Shown: positions 24,701 to 39,500, counted from the first letter of the stretch. The stretch is 64,000 nt of DNA from Tetrahymena thermophila SB210 (GCF_000189635.1 NW_002476508.1:124001-188000); one strand, 5' to 3'. Notes: a model not told the origin generated them from the sequence alone. Translations and numbers: made by a program.

Positions 24701-26197
24701 AATATTTTTCTAAAATTGAATTAACTAATCATCAATTGTTACATTAAAAGCATAAATTGTATCAAGAATTTACCATTAATCTATTATAAAAGCTACAAAA
24801 GTTATATCTATTTTCCAATGAGGCTGTCTAAAGTAAAAAAAATTTGATTAAAAATAATAAATAAATAAATTTATTTTTTACAAATTAGTAAAAGATTTTT
24901 AAATTTAAGAATTTATAGATGCAAGATAAGCACCACCTAAAAGTTGGTATATGTTGCAAAGTGTTACAGTTGAATTAGTATATCTTTTCTCGTAGTAGAA
25001 ATCATCAAAAAAAGTTATTTAAAACTAGTAATTACTGACAGTGATCTCTCCAAAGCTGTCTAATGTTAGACTTTTAAATAATATCTCTGAATCTTTTTTA
25101 ATGATAATAAAAATTCAAATTATTTTTAGAATTAAAAATAAATAAAACAGTAAAAGATAAATTTTAAAGATTTAACTTGCTGCAGAAACTAATGGTTTAT
25201 ATAACTACGATATTTATGACACACATTCACCATCAATCATGTAAAATGAGATTGGCTTGCATCTATTGCATTTCATCATAGATAAATCATAACTATCGCA
25301 ATTATTTTATATTTTTACACATATATAATTTTAATCTCCTTGAAACTAAGCAGGACAAGATGATATGCAGAGACCTTAGTGATAAAATTATCCGCTACTA
25401 CATTATTAGCAAGTTTTTTATTATGCATCATATTTGGAACTATCTGAACAACTTAAACAATTATTCTAATTTTTATAAAATTTTATATTCCATTAGTTTA
25501 AGATATCTTTAATTTACATAATTTGGTCCATCGCATCTAAAACAAGAAGGATGACAAGTATTTAAATAAATATTAAGATTTTTAATTCCAAATCCTTCAT
25601 CTGGATAATCTTAATCAAGCTTTGAATGAAATATTAAATTAAAATTATAAGATGAAAGTGATAATATTGTTGAAAAGCGGATTAGAGTATCTGGCTTTTC
25701 TGAACAAATTAAATACCCATCTGTATAGTGATTTTTTGTATACCAGATAGAAGTAAATAATTGATTATTATTTTAATCTGACAAAGCTATTTAAAAACCA
25801 TCTTCTGGATCTACTGTCCTTAAAAGTAAAATATCTACTTTAATAGAAATTTAGTAATGTGGAATAATTCCATTCTAAAATTAATAGGTGTATGTATTTT
25901 CATCATCTAATATGCCAAAAATTTAATTTTAATTAAATTCAGAGAAATCAGTTTGTTAACAGGTGTAAGTTAAAGTTGGATATTCATTGCAATAGTCGCA
26001 TTTCTTTATCAATACTTTAGTCCAATTTAATAATTCCGAACTAGTTATTGTGGGTTATGCAAAGAAAGATTCCAATAAATATTCATCTTTTTTGAATTAT
26101 AAAAATTAAATATTAAAAAATTTTTTATTAAATTGATATTACATTGAAATGATATTTTTAAAGTAATAAAAATGAGAAAACAAATTTTTTAGTTCAT
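21722..26197 (-). CDS. Array gene B: cysteine-rich, multi-pass membrane protein with expanded repeats
   Basis: The span runs from ATG at 26195-26197 to TGA at 21722-21724. Exon 1 encodes a signal peptide (MNQKICFLIFITLKISFQ) and a phase-1 intron follows. Module 1 starts EYLLESFFAQPTITSSELLN and ends at CHPSCFRCDGPN. A further intron precedes the first Cys-rich region (NNCLSCSDSS, then CSSGQFYHQGLCISSCPA). Module 2 and then furin-like repeats follow, at about 23220-24470. The membrane domain includes MIGNYCLINIDYLFMTKELA, a helix-rich block at 22514-22798, and RLFWMFFELRKFI. The tail ends KPKTLQK. The repeat region carries a near-exact 153-bp duplication absent from A. Near-identity to A is limited to the repeat region. 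Role inferred as surface receptor or antigen; not demonstrable from sequence. Confidence 0.8.
24011..24316 (-). repeat. 153-bp in-frame tandem duplication inside gene B
   Basis: 24011-24163 and 24164-24316 differ at only about two bases near the end of the unit. 153 bp is 51 codons, one complete Cys-rich unit (NQ/DQYGDLQTN, CKPCHKNCKTC, GG, NC-SC). Gene A has a single copy at the equivalent place, so B gained a unit. Confidence 0.9.
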
Positions 26198-26892
26198 ATT
26201 TTTGAGTTTTTTAGCAAATAAATTTTATAAAATTATAATACAAAAATTATAAAAACCAGATATGTAAAAGAGTAAATATGTGTAGTTACATTTTATTAAA
26301 GGTGATAGTACCTCATAAATTAAAGCCATAAATCAATTTTTTTTAATTTAGATTGCGTATAATCAAATCCACAATATCTTAGAGTAATGTTTTTTTAAAT
26401 TAATGAAGGTTACTGGTTTTAACATTGAAAGACATATCTTTAATTAAGAAAATATAAAATATATACAAATATCATTTAGCTTTAATATCAAAAAAAATTA
26501 TAAAAAGACTGCAAATATTTTATTCAATTTACAAAGAACTGATTAATTTATTTTGAGTGAAGAAGTTAATCTATTTTCTTCTATTACTAAAATTTGAATA
26601 GATCATCAACATTGATTAAATCACAATTATTGTTTTTGAAAAAATTTATCAAATATTTTTAAGTTATAAAAAATGTTTTTTATAATTTAAAATGTTTTTC
26701 AATTTTTTATTTAACAAAATAAGATATAAATTTAGTAAATTTTTCAATTTAAATTATTATTTTATGAAATATAAATTTTAAGAGATTAAATAAACAAAAA
26801 TAATAATTTAAATACAAAATAATTAAATATTTATTTAGTTTACTTTTATTTGAAGAAATTTTTATTTTTTCAATCTTTATAGAAATATATCT
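26198..26892. other. Spacer between genes B and C
   Basis: AT-rich, 695 bp, presumed promoter of gene B. No recognisable element. Confidence 0.5.
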
Positions 26893-29800
26893 TCAATATA
26901 AATGAGCTTAAGGCTTTAACCTAATTATTCTACTAAATTTCTCTGAATATTAATTTTTTTACTATAGAGACTGAATAGTTTTATATTGAGAAAGTTAAAA
27001 TTCTTGAGTTATTTACTAGAAAGGATCAATTTAGTATATTTTTAGTTTATGTAATTATTTTTTCTTTTTTATACTTTCCAATGAGTAATTCTTATGAAAA
27101 GCTATAAGGAGATAAATAATAGCTTGTACCATGAAAAACAAGTGAAACATTACGAGCATGTACATTATTACTATCAAATAATTTATAAAATAATTTATTA
27201 AAAATATTATTTTAGAATCTAAAATATTAAATTACCTAAAGCAATATTTTGAGTATTGGCTATCAAAAGTAAAGAGATTATTGCTGTATAAAATAGTTCT
27301 AAAAATACTATATTGAAGTTTCTCCACTTACTTTTTACAGGCTTGAAAATAATTAAATATAAAATAAATACCATATTTAAGCTAATATTTAGGTAAATAG
27401 ATTCCTTTCCCTAATTAAACGCGATAATGCAAGCTATAATCAATTTTCTTAATTCGAAAAACATCCAAAATAATCTCTAATTAAACTACTTTTTTACTCC
27501 TATAAATAAATAATCATTTGAAGTTTGTCCTAATTCTTTTTTGCAATCATAATTTATTATTTGTATTAAACTTTTTAATATATAGCTCAAGTAAATAACT
27601 AAAATTACTATAAAAAAATATATTTCATAAAACTAAACAGTTGAACCTTCATAAAATTTGCTAGTAAAAAAGCTTATTAATAACAAGTTTGAGCTTATCA
27701 TCCAAATTTTTACTATAATGTTATATCTTAAATATTACTTCATTTTATTTTTGCATTAAAACAGTTAGAATCCAAAGTAAATAGAGTACAAAGTGACGAT
27801 TATGAAACCTTGATAAAAAAAGTTTAAAAGTAATAAATCCATCAAAGGCTATACTTTAATTAACATAGGATAGTATTGACTTGAAAAGAGAGTTTTCATA
27901 CTTTCATTTTTATGAAAGATTTGTTGAGTTGGAATTAAATTAAAGTAATTATGAGTTAAGGCATACTTTAAAGCAAGCTCTTTAGTCAAATAAAGAGAAT
28001 CAATATTTAGCAAGCAATAATTTCCTATCATTTAAATTACTTAAATGTAATAAATGCTTAAAAAACCCACAAATTTATAGCCACTTAAAAATAAAAGTAT
28101 CATGAAAAAAAATGATATAAATCCTACAACATTTTCAATATGATATTTATCTTGCGATGATGAAACTGATTATTAACAATCTGCCTATGATTTAGAAAGT
28201 CCAAAGGAGTCACATATTTTTAATTGTATATATTAAGACTTTCTAGCTTCACTCATACAATCTGTTGATTGCACGTCACTACAAATTGTGCAATCATCGG
28301 AACTTTTTTGACATTCTTTACATTAACTATCACATTTTTCACACTTTCTTATAAGGTTATTTGATATTAATTAAGGAGAGGAAGCATAGTAACCTTCTTT
28401 ACAACTGCTTTAACAAACATTATCTTGAACTACAAAGGATTACTCACAACTTTAACTACAAGTCATATCTTTAAACGAAGTAATAGTATTTTAAGGACAT
28501 TTATCAACACAATAAATTCCACTGGAAAAAAATGTTTAACTACATTTATTACATTATTTTTAATCACAAAGAATACAGCCTTCTCCAAAAGCAGATTCAC
28601 AAGTTAAACAAATTGGTAAATTATTAAATAAACCTGGATAAAATCCATTTTTGCAGGTATTTGTACATTAATTTGTATTTTTATCAAAATAAAGAGGCAA
28701 TTAGCAAGATAAACATTAATTTAAATTAGGTCCAAAGCATGTTAAACAATTTTGGTGGCAGCTACTGCAAGTATTATTGATTGTGTCTTAGTATTAATTA
28801 CTATTGCAAATAGATAAACATTAATTAAGAGATTATTAATAAAAAGTTCCATTATTACAACTCAAACAGTCACTATTTGATCCACCAAAACAAGTTTTGC
28901 ATTATTTATTACATGGAGCACAAATACTTGATGATATATCACCATATTAATTACTTTGACAAACACTTACACATTCTCCAGTTGATTATTATAAAAATTA
29001 TGGTGGTTAACAGGAAGTACAGTTATTTTTTTAGCTTCCATTACAGCCTTTACAGTTGGGGTTACATTTTTAACATGAGTTTATTTAAGGATCTCCATAA
29101 TATCCTAAATCACAATTTACAACACATTATTTTTATGGGAGTTATAAAAATGTTCCATCATTGCAACTTAGACAATCATTTGATGTTCCTCCTAAACAAT
29201 CTTTACATGACTTATGGCAGATAGTACAAATACTCGTTGATTTTTCACCATAATAATTACTACCACAATCGTTAACACATTTTCCTGTTAATTGCTATAA
29301 AAAATTTGGTGATTAACAAGAAGTACAATTATTATTTGAGCCTCCATTACAACCTTAACAGCTAGAATGACATTTTTAACAAGTGTTAGTTGATTTATCT
29401 TCGTAAAAACCTAAATCACATTTGACAACACATTAATTTTCAGGAAGTTTCAAATATCTCCCATCATTGCAACTAGTGCAAGTAGATGACTTTCCTTAAC
29501 ATGTTTTGCAAGAAGTATCGCATTAAGTACATAAACTAGTTTGATCATCTGCATATTAATTGCTATAACATTAACCATCACAAGTATTTATAGATGACTA
29601 TAAATATTTCTTTGGATAACAAGACTAACAATTATTGAATTCACCTCCATTGCATGTATTACAATTAATGTTACAAGGCTGGCATTAATTATTTTTATCT
29701 GCATATTAATTTGGATCACATGCTTTAACGCATGTATTGATGGATTATTAATAATAAAGTGAATCTTAACAACTTAAACATTTATCAGCTTTTTCAATAC

Positions 29801-31672
29801 AAGTTTTACAAATTTTATTACATTATAAGCATTAATTAGAAATATTATCTCCATAGAAACCATCTTAACATTTGCTAACACAAGTACCCTAATATAAAAA
29901 AGTAGGTATCTGACAAGAAGTACAACTATTGATATCAGAACAAGCAAGGCAATTTGGGTCAGGACACTATTAAATAGAATAAAATAGTAAATATAAATAT
30001 AACAATAAAATTTAAATTTTACATAATGGATTTAAACATAGAACTCTCGAATACCGAAGGAATGAACGCTTGAATTATCATTTAAGTCAGTTGTTATTTT
30101 TATATTTAAATTTTGTAAATTATGTTGTAAATTTTATACTGTAATCTAAACAATTTGATCACTATAGTTATTTCTACCACAAATATTTGGCGATTATTCA
30201 AGTACTTGTTCATCAATTGTAGTACCATTCTAATCAACTAAAACTAAAATATTGTAAATTTTACTGGGTGTTTACCATTAATCTATTTTAAAAGCTACAA
30301 AGCTTATATCTATCTTCCAATGTGGTTTTCTAGAGTTTACAAAAATTTTGTATATATTTAAAAAATAAAATTAATTTATTATTTTACAAATTGGCAAAGG
30401 ATTTTTCTATTGAAGCTCCTGTTGATGCAAGATAAGCTCCTCCTAATATTTAATAACCCCCACAAAGTGTTACAGTTGATTAAGTTAATTTTTTATTATC
30501 ATAAAAATCATCTAAAAAATTATTAAGTTAAAACAAGTAGTTGCTTACAGTGATTTCTGCAAAATTATCTAATGTAAGGCTTTTAAATAATATTTCGGAA
30601 CCTTTTTTTGTGGATAAAAACAAAAAATTATTTATAAAAATAATCATTAAGAATTCATATAAAAATAAATTTTGAAAGGTATTACTTTTTCCAGAATTTA
30701 GTGGTTGATAATTAGAAATAATTTTTACGCATTCACCATCAACTAAATAAGATATTGAATTACAACTATCACATTTCATAGTAGAAGAGTTATAGTTATT
30801 GCAATAAATATTCGATTTTAAACAAATTTAATTTGTTAAATCAGCTTAAAATTAGCTGGGACAAGCTGCTACACAATAGCCTTAATGATATAGCTATCCA
30901 TTATCACATTATTAGCACGTTTTATTTGCAGAATCATATTTCGAAATTTCTTAGCAACTCAAACAATTATTCTAATTTTAATAAAATTCTATTTAATTTT
31001 AGAATCATTCTTTTATAATTTACACTATTTGGCCCATCGCATTTGGAACATGAAGGATGACATGTATTTAAATAAATGTAAAGATTTTTAATTCCAAAAC
31101 CTTCGTCTGTATAATCTTAATTAAGTTTTGATTGAAATACTAAAGTAAATTAATATGATGGATTTATAATTTCTGAAAAACGAATTAAAGTATCTTTTTA
31201 ATTGGAGCAGATTTTATAACCATCATCATAATTTGATTTTGTATAACTAGAAGAAAATAGCTGATTACTTTAATCAAGCACTATTACTTAAAAGCTATCA
31301 GTTGTGTCCACTGTCTCTAAAAGTAATATGTCTACTTTTATAGAGATTTAATAATGTGGAATAATACCATCAGAGAACTAAAAACTATAACTGTTATATA
31401 AATCAAGTATGCCAAAAATTTAATTTTAGCTAAATTCAGAGAAAAAAGTAGTCTAGCAAGTATAGGTTTGAGATGGGTATCCATTACAATTAGCGCATTA
31501 ACTTTTCTTCCAATTTAACTCAGCACTAGGTATTGTATTTTATGTAAAGAACGACTATAACAAATATTCAACTTTTATGATATAAAATTCTAATTTAAAT
31601 TCCTTTTGAAATAATTTTACATTCAAGGGATAATTTTAAAATCCAAAAAATGAAAAGGCCTCTAATTATCAT
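26893..31672 (-). CDS. Array gene C: cysteine-rich, multi-pass membrane protein
   Basis: The span runs from ATG at 31670-31672 to TGA at 26893-26895. Exon 1 (MIIRGLFIFWILKLSLE) is a signal peptide with a phase-1 donor GTAAAA. Exon 2 resumes at FEYLLQSFFTQNTIPSAEL and ends with CHPSCSKCDGPN before another intron. Module 2 is continuous here (LDNFAEITVSNYLFQLNNFL, then CGGYQILGGAYLASTGASI) and is interrupted by an intron after KSFANL. The last upstream intron precedes CPDPNCLACSDINSC. The furin-like region (about 28200-29960) is the longest of A-C, with many CNSNxYG-type units. The membrane part contains MIGNYCLLNIDSLYLTKELA and RLFWMFFELRKLI. The tail runs from FMVQAIIYLLIAFHKNYSLE to the end at AHLY. 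Family role as for A and B. Confidence 0.8.
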
Positions 31673-33510
31673 TTTAAATTTTTTTTTTAATTATTATTTA
31701 TGTAATAAATATCAAATCATTAAATGAATTGAATCTTTTAAAGAATTTTAATAAGACGAGTTACAGATATAAAAATCGAAGTTCTCATCTAAAAAAAATA
31801 AACTTTTTTTAATTTAAAAACACTTTTAGCTGTAAAGATTATTTTTACTTGTGAGTAAATTTTATAAAAAATATGTAATTAATTATGTGGATTAAGAAAT
31901 TAAGAAAATTATCCTTTCAAATTATATTAAGAATTGTGAATAATTAATTTAAATATTTGTTAATTAACCTTAGTTTAATAATTATGTTGTAAAATATATT
32001 TTAAATATTCTAAAAACCATAATTTCTTAATTTAATTGAATTAATAAAATGATATTAATATTCAAAAATAAAGAAGATGGGAAGGGGCTTATCGATATAA
32101 GGCTCTTAAAGTATATAAAAATTAATCATATTTTTGTTAATTTTTAATTTAAAATTACCAATATAATTTCAAGGTTTTTTTTTTAACAAATTGTTTATTT
32201 GTTGTAATATTTTATTATTTTTCATTCATTTTTGTTTAGGAATTCTCCTTTAAAAAAAGTAGTTTTAAGAGTTTAGGTATATGTAAATAATATAAAATCC
32301 ATAATTTTGTTAATTCATTACCTCAAATTACTAATTTAATATCAATTTTTTAATACATTACGATATAGTTCAAATAAATAGAATCATTTTATTAAAAAGT
32401 TTCAATTGGGAAATATCTTTTAAAAAATAATAATTTTAAAAGTTTAGGTATCTGAAAATGATTAAATAATAATTATAATTTTGTTAATTTATAATACATA
32501 ATTATGAATATAATATTTATTATATGATAACTTATTTATTTCTTGAGTTAACTTAAAAAAACTTTTTATTAAAATCCACATTCATTTTTTAAAATGAAAT
32601 TAATTTAAAAATTATAAAAGATGGGCTATTTCAATTTCTTAACTTTATTATTATTATGCTTTTTGCTTAACTTTATTTCTAAATATCTTAAGGCTTAACT
32701 TAATTTTATTTTATCTTAAGCTTAAATATTTAGATTAATTAGACTCTCATCAATTTGTTTAATATCTTTTATCATTTTATTTTCTTTTATTATAAGAATT
32801 TGTGAGAGTCAATAAATCTTATAAAAATAACAGTTTGATTGGAAATAAAATATAATTAAAATTAGATATACTTACTGAATAAGATAACATAAATAACCTT
32901 TATTCTAGGTTTATTTTTTCTATTCCCAACAAGCACAGCATTTATTGAGTGTACATTTTCCAAAATAAATGGGCCTTATCACAAATTAATTAAAAATAGA
33001 TCTAAACGTGATTTAATAGAAATATTGAAATACTTAAAAATTAACTTAGATAATAACTTTCTCAAAGAAAACTAATTATATAAAATATTTTCAAGATAAA
33101 AATTTTGATATTATATTCTTTATTTTATAATTGTATTTTACATATTTAAAGATTGATATTTATTTTATAAATTTTTAATAAGAATTTTTCAAAATGATAC
33201 TGGTTTTTAAAATTGAAATTTATTAGAAATATCATTTTAAAATGAGATATCAAGGTAATAAAAATATTATTTAATAAATTATCTAAAATAAAAAATTTTC
33301 AAACACCATTATGATTCAAAATTATTTTATATTTAAAATGATTTATTAAAAGTAATTGCAAGTATATTATTAAATTTTATTATAAAATATTTTAATGTTA
33401 AAAATTAAAAGTTTTTTTATATTCTCAAATATTCTTTTAGTCAACAAAACATAGACTAATTACTTTTTTTATTAATAATAATAATTTTTACGCATATTTA
33501 ATTTTTATCT
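31673..33510. other. Spacer between genes C and D, with degenerate repeats
   Basis: 1.8 kb of AT-rich DNA. It holds three degenerate copies of a repeat of about 173 bp (listed separately) and, from about 33205, the left end of the duplication that also carries genes D and E. A minus-strand stretch near 32740-32960 with a GTAAGT donor looked exon-like but could not be extended into a gene. Confidence 0.5.
32082..32497. repeat. Degenerate tandem repeat, period about 173 bp
   Basis: A core resembling TTAAgAGTTTAGGTAT, then an AT run, then ATAATTTTGTTAATT occurs at about 32105-32141, 32265-32315 and 32436-32490. The TTTTGTTAA landmark falls at 32132, 32305 and 32479. Similarity is modest in a region of simple composition. 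Confidence 0.45.
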
Positions 33511-36500
33511 TCAATTAATTTTTTTTGTTTTTATCTTAAATTTTACAACCATTTCTTTTTTAAGATCAAAAGAATTTGCAAAAGAGTTCAAATCAAACAT
33601 TTCTTTTTATTTTAACTGGTTAAGTTTATTGAATACTTAAATATCATATTCAATCTTTTTTTTTTATATTACTGAGTAAATTTTTCTTACTATTAAAAAG
33701 ATACTAATGACATTACAAGATAAAAGAAACACTACAAGGATTGAAATAAGGTCTTTTGGTTAAAATTTAAATAAATATTTAATTCAAAATAAATTAAAAA
33801 ATTACTTTAAATGCTATCAAGTTAACTCATGAACACTAATACTAGCTAAGAACTAAAGAAAATTATTTCTAAGAAAACTAAAAATCCTAACTCTAACTTT
33901 GAGCTAAAAGGGCGGTATAAAGTTAAAAACAAAATAAACACAAAACTAATAGTTATGGATACCCAAATTGATATTACTTATTTATTGTATATCACAACAA
34001 AAAGGCAACAAAACAATTTTCTCAACTCAAAAAGAACCCAATATATTCTTCTAGACAAATGAGCTTCAAGACTTTCAACTAAAAAAAATTTCTACAAATT
34101 ACTCTAAACCAAAGTTACCTCAATTCTGTAAATATAAACTTAATATATTATATAGCTAAAAATTCCAAAATAAAATCCCAAACTACCATAAGCAACTATT
34201 CTATCAAATGTAGAAAGATAATTAGAATTTATTATATTATTTAAAGATGATAATAAAATCATGTTAGAACAAATTAAAAACAATTTTGGCATGATATTGT
34301 TCTTGAAATAAGCTCCGATTCTATATAAATGCTTGATATTTATTAGAATTATAGTTGCGAGCACAGCCAAGAAAAGTAGAATCAATTAGTATAAATTATT
34401 TAAGTAAAAAACCTTGGATAAATTATGGATATCCAAAATTAAAGTCTTATAATTAAAGAATGTCAACAAATCTGAATAATTTTCTCTTTCAAAAGGATAA
34501 GGTATTAGATTGAATGTATTAAATGCTAAAAAATATTTTGTTAAGACTTCATTGACAATTTTGAACTCTTATGTTTCTATTAAAACATAGTTACCAATCA
34601 ATTAAAATATTTAGATGTAATAAATGCTAAAAACACCTATAAATGTGTGATTTCCTAATATTAAAGTGAGACATATTCCATTGCTAATATAAGAAGTAAT
34701 ATCTATAATATAAGTTTAAGCTCTACTTTATGTTAGCGTTTTGCTACATTTTTCAATTTAGCTTTCTTCCTTGAAATATTCGCAATACTGATTCTTTAAA
34801 AATGTATCAAAATCCTCTTTATCTAAACAATCCCATCCACTCCCTTAGGAACATACAGTGCAAAATGAGCTTTTTTTGATACATTCTTTGCATTTTTAGT
34901 CACATAAACTACAGATTATTTGATTTTGTGAATTAATTGGTTCTTTATAATATCCAGAAGGGCAAATCATACTACACTATTTATGCCTAATTAAAACTAA
35001 AGGATCATTACAATTATCTAAACAAATATAGTTTTCTATATCGAAGTATGTATTTTCAGGACATTAGCTGTAACATTTGTTCTGATATAGATAAAAATCT
35101 GGAGAACATTTTAAGCATTTGGAAGAATTACATAAGATACAGTTATTATCATATTAATCTTAGCACACCACACATAACTTCTTGTGGGTTTAATCAATAT
35201 AAGTATTTGAACTACATTACAGAACGCATGTTCTGCTTTATATAAATTATGGACACTCTTAACATTGCTTTGGGTTTTCTATTTAAAGCAAATAATTTGG
35301 ACAAGAGTCAAAGCACTCATTTGTAGCTATATTTACATAAAAATCACAATTTTCTACGCAATCCTTATTATATAAATAAATTAATGGAGAGTTTTCCAAG
35401 ATTTAAGAGCAACTTAAACATTTACTAGTATCTTTGGATCACAGGTATAACAGTTTGCATTAGCACACTTCTAACAAACTTTTTTATTTATTTAATTAGA
35501 TTAAGAAGAATTAAAAATTAATGATGAATCTATATAGTTAGGTGGACAACTGGAAACACATTATTAAGTATCTTCCAATATAAATAAATTATCTAAGCAA
35601 GACAAACATTTCGTTTCAGTGCATTTTTAGCAATTACTATATTAGCTGTAGCAATATGTACAAGTTTTATTTTTGTTATTAGGGAATGTTCCTTCAGGAC
35701 ATTTTGTAATACATATTTCATTTAATAAATAAAATGAATCTGAGCATGTTAAACATTTTGATGGATCTAACAGATTACATTGTTTGCAATTAGAATCTTA
35801 GCATTTTTTGCAAATTTTTATATCTTATTAGAAGGGATAATAATTATCTAGACAAATACTAACACAACTATTATTGAGTAAAAATAGATTAGAGCTAGGT
35901 ATACAAGAAATACATGAATTTTTATCACATTAAGCACAATTAAGATCATATTTACTACAACTTTAGCATTAATTTAATTCATCAGAGAAATAACCTTCTT
36001 GGCATTAAGATAAGCATTAATGATCATTAAAATAAGGATATTCTGTTTTGCATGAAAGGCATTATCTAGGGTTTTACTAATCACAAGTATTGCATCTTGT
36101 ATTTTCGCAATTTTAGCATAAGTTTGTTGATGTATTTCCATATTAACCTGATGGGCAAGTAGGTACACACGAATTTTATTATAGCTCACTTATAAATTAT
36201 TATTTATCACATTTAATACATGCTTAAGTGTTACACATCAAGCAAGATAAGCCATATTTTGATGAACATGCTAAACATTTTAAACCATTTTCATCTAAAT
36301 ACTCATTATTTTCACACTTACTGACACAGTTACCATTTTCATTAAGATAAGGTTATTAACTATTTAAAAAACAGGAATCACAAGTAGAGGGAGTACATGT
36401 TTTGCAATATTAATTTGGACACTATTGACAAATATTTTCTTTTGGGTAATAGTTATCAGGACAAGAATCATTACAAGTATTATTGGAAGTATTTAGTTTT

Positions 36501-39500
36501 TTTTAAGGATTGCATTTTGAGCATTTATCTGAAGTACATTCAATACAGTTATCAAATAATTTGGAGCACTGTAGACAAGCATCACCTCCATAAAAATTTT
36601 TACCTTAGTATTAGCCAGTAGGGCACGGTGCATTAATACACTTGCTTTGAGTTTGATCTATTATATAATTATTCTAACATTTTAAGCATTAAGTAGAAGA
36701 ATTACATAAAGAACATTTATCTAGGCAGGGTTTACATTCATTATTAATACTATCGAAGAATCCATCAGTACATTAGGTTACACAATCATCGTTTTAAAGC
36801 AAATTTTTACCAAAGTCAGGACAAGTTTTGCATTTACTAGGTTATCCTGGATCACATGTTAGGCAATTACTATTACTACAGGGCTGGCAAATCTATTCTG
36901 ATTCTTTGATATAATATCCAGGGTTACATTTTAAACATATAAATTTTTAGTCACAAGAAGCACAATTATCGTAACATTTTTTACACTGCTAATCTATTTA
37001 TACAGTCCCAATTGGACAATTAAGTAGACATTATTTTTAATCAACACTAAGTACAAAATTACCACTGCACTGATTGCATTAATTCTAGTCACAAGAATCG
37101 CATTAATAGAATAATGAAGAGCAATCTTTGCAAAATCCTTGAATGGCATACTAAGTATTTAAACACTTATTTACACATTATTATGTATTTTAATCAAAAA
37201 AGTAATTATCTTTGCATTAAGTACATAGATTTTTAGAGTTATTACAAATTTTGCAATAAGATTGTGTGCATGGTACGCAAACTGCATTTTATATATCACC
37301 ATAATAGCTATCAGGACACTAAGGTATACATTAATTATTTAAGAAGAAGTAGCCATTCTAGCACTTATTACATGACTAAAGATTTTTATCACAATTTTAA
37401 CAGTATTAAATACATTTTTAGCATTTATTTGTATTTTGGTCGACTGCCATTCCTGTTCCACAATTTGAAACACATCATGTGTCTAGAAGAGCTAAAGGAG
37501 GTATACATGAAAAGCATTAAGTAGAATCAGTTTCTAGGCATGTTAAACACTAACTATTCAAACAAGGAGAACAAGTAATTTATGCAGAGTCAAAATAAAA
37601 AGAATCTTAACAGACACATAAATTATCTTTGTTAAAAGTTAAGCCTTAAACAGGAAGACATTAAGTGCAAGAATGTGAGTTAGAGCAATTTAAACAAGTA
37701 GGATAACATTAGAGACAATTTCCATCTTATAAATAATACCCAGCATGGCATTCTGTACAAGTAGTCTAAGCATCACTTAGAGTACAGCTTTAGCAATTAT
37801 CTTATAAACACTATAGATTTATTTAGTTAAAACAATTAATTTAATATTTTTAAATAAAATAAATGGTTACATTAAAAGCGTATATTGTAATTTCTCTCAC
37901 CCCTAAATAAATATTCTTATTACTCCCTTTTTTTAATTCAAAATTAAATATATTTGAATTTAATATGGTTAAGCTATTCAAACTCTAAGAGTTAGCTAAG
38001 ATAGAAAATGTGCCTATCACCTCAGAACCAAAAAAACCACAGATATCTTTTGCTTATTAAATCTATTCATCAGTTAAATAGATATTATTTTTTATATTAT
38101 TTAGAGTTACTTAAATTAAAGAATCTGCTTTTTATGATTATTTTTGAATATCAATTATAATATATTTAAAAAAAACCTTCACAAAATTAAAGCCATTTGA
38201 TTTGAAATTGTAGCTTATCAAGCTATTCTATTTATTTACAATAAACCCACCTAACAATTAATAGTCACCACATCTAGATACTATAGAGTCTGAATTTTAT
38301 TGGCTCATAAATTATTTAATTTACAAATCTTTAACACTATCAACTTCAATACCTGAAAAATCGTTTGAATGAAAAGCTAATAATATTAGAGATACTATTT
38401 TTATATTAAATTAATTATTTATAAAAACATTTAATGTATATTTTCTTTTATTAAGTAAAATTTTTTTAAATTTTAGTAAAAATGTTTTTTCATTTATTCA
38501 ATCTTTTAAAAAAACATTAAAAATACAGTTCCTTAGGGGTTCCTTATTGAATAAGTATAGTATTATTTTAATGTGTTTAAATAATTAAAATATACTTATA
38601 TTTAATAAAATGCTAAAGAGTTAATTTAATATTTAAAATTTTTTTAATTTAGAAGAAGGTATGTAAACAAAATAAATCTAAAATGTTATAGAAAAACGAT
38701 TACCGTTTTTATATCTGTCAGTTAAAAGACATTCTTAGGATTTCGTTTCAGGATTTAATACAGGTTAAAATCCTGAAGAACAATTATTAACACATTTATC
38801 GAACTATGGCAGCATTAAACCTTAGCACTTTATACACTTTTAGTTTTTGATATCCCATGATTAACAATTTTATATATAAGTGCATACTTATTCTGAAGAT
38901 ATTTTTTAGTGATAACCTTGGGCATTACTACAAATTTTAACACACTACCCATCTTAGAAAAAATAGCCTGAATCTTTACAAGAACACTTACCATTTTAAA
39001 AATTAGCATCTTAAGAGCATGAAGTGCAAGAGTTGGCACTTGAATCATTACAGCTTAAACATGTTTAATGGCATGTATTTATATTGATTTATATAGAACT
39101 AATAACTAGAGCTTTAAAATTAAACATTTGCTTTTTTTCATTTACTGATACTTAAATTTAGTTTCCGCTTTATTAATATTTTTATCGATCTAATAATAAT
39201 TTAGAAAAAGTTAAATTCAAATTTATGTGAATGAATTTCAAAGATTCAAAGTTCACATTTATAAATATTTATTCTATTGAATGCATATTTAATGTTTTAC
39301 TTTGTGAATAAAAATTATTATTTATTATGAATTTATTTATTTAAAATTAAATTAATTTACATTTTAATAGCTATTCGAATTATTTATAAGCTTCTTTTAA
39401 CCCACCATATTTTGAATTACATAATTCTTAAATTAAGAAAGGATAATATATTTCAAATTTATTTTCATTTACTCCATCCAATGAAACTGTGATTTGATTG

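Noticed and set aside
32740..32960. Exon-like minus-strand stretch with a GTAAGT donor and an 8-bp inverted repeat (GACTCTCA/TGAGAGTC)
   Set aside because: All downstream frames hit TGA quickly after the putative acceptor and no upstream exon was found; the inverted repeat arms are too short and far apart to support a structure.
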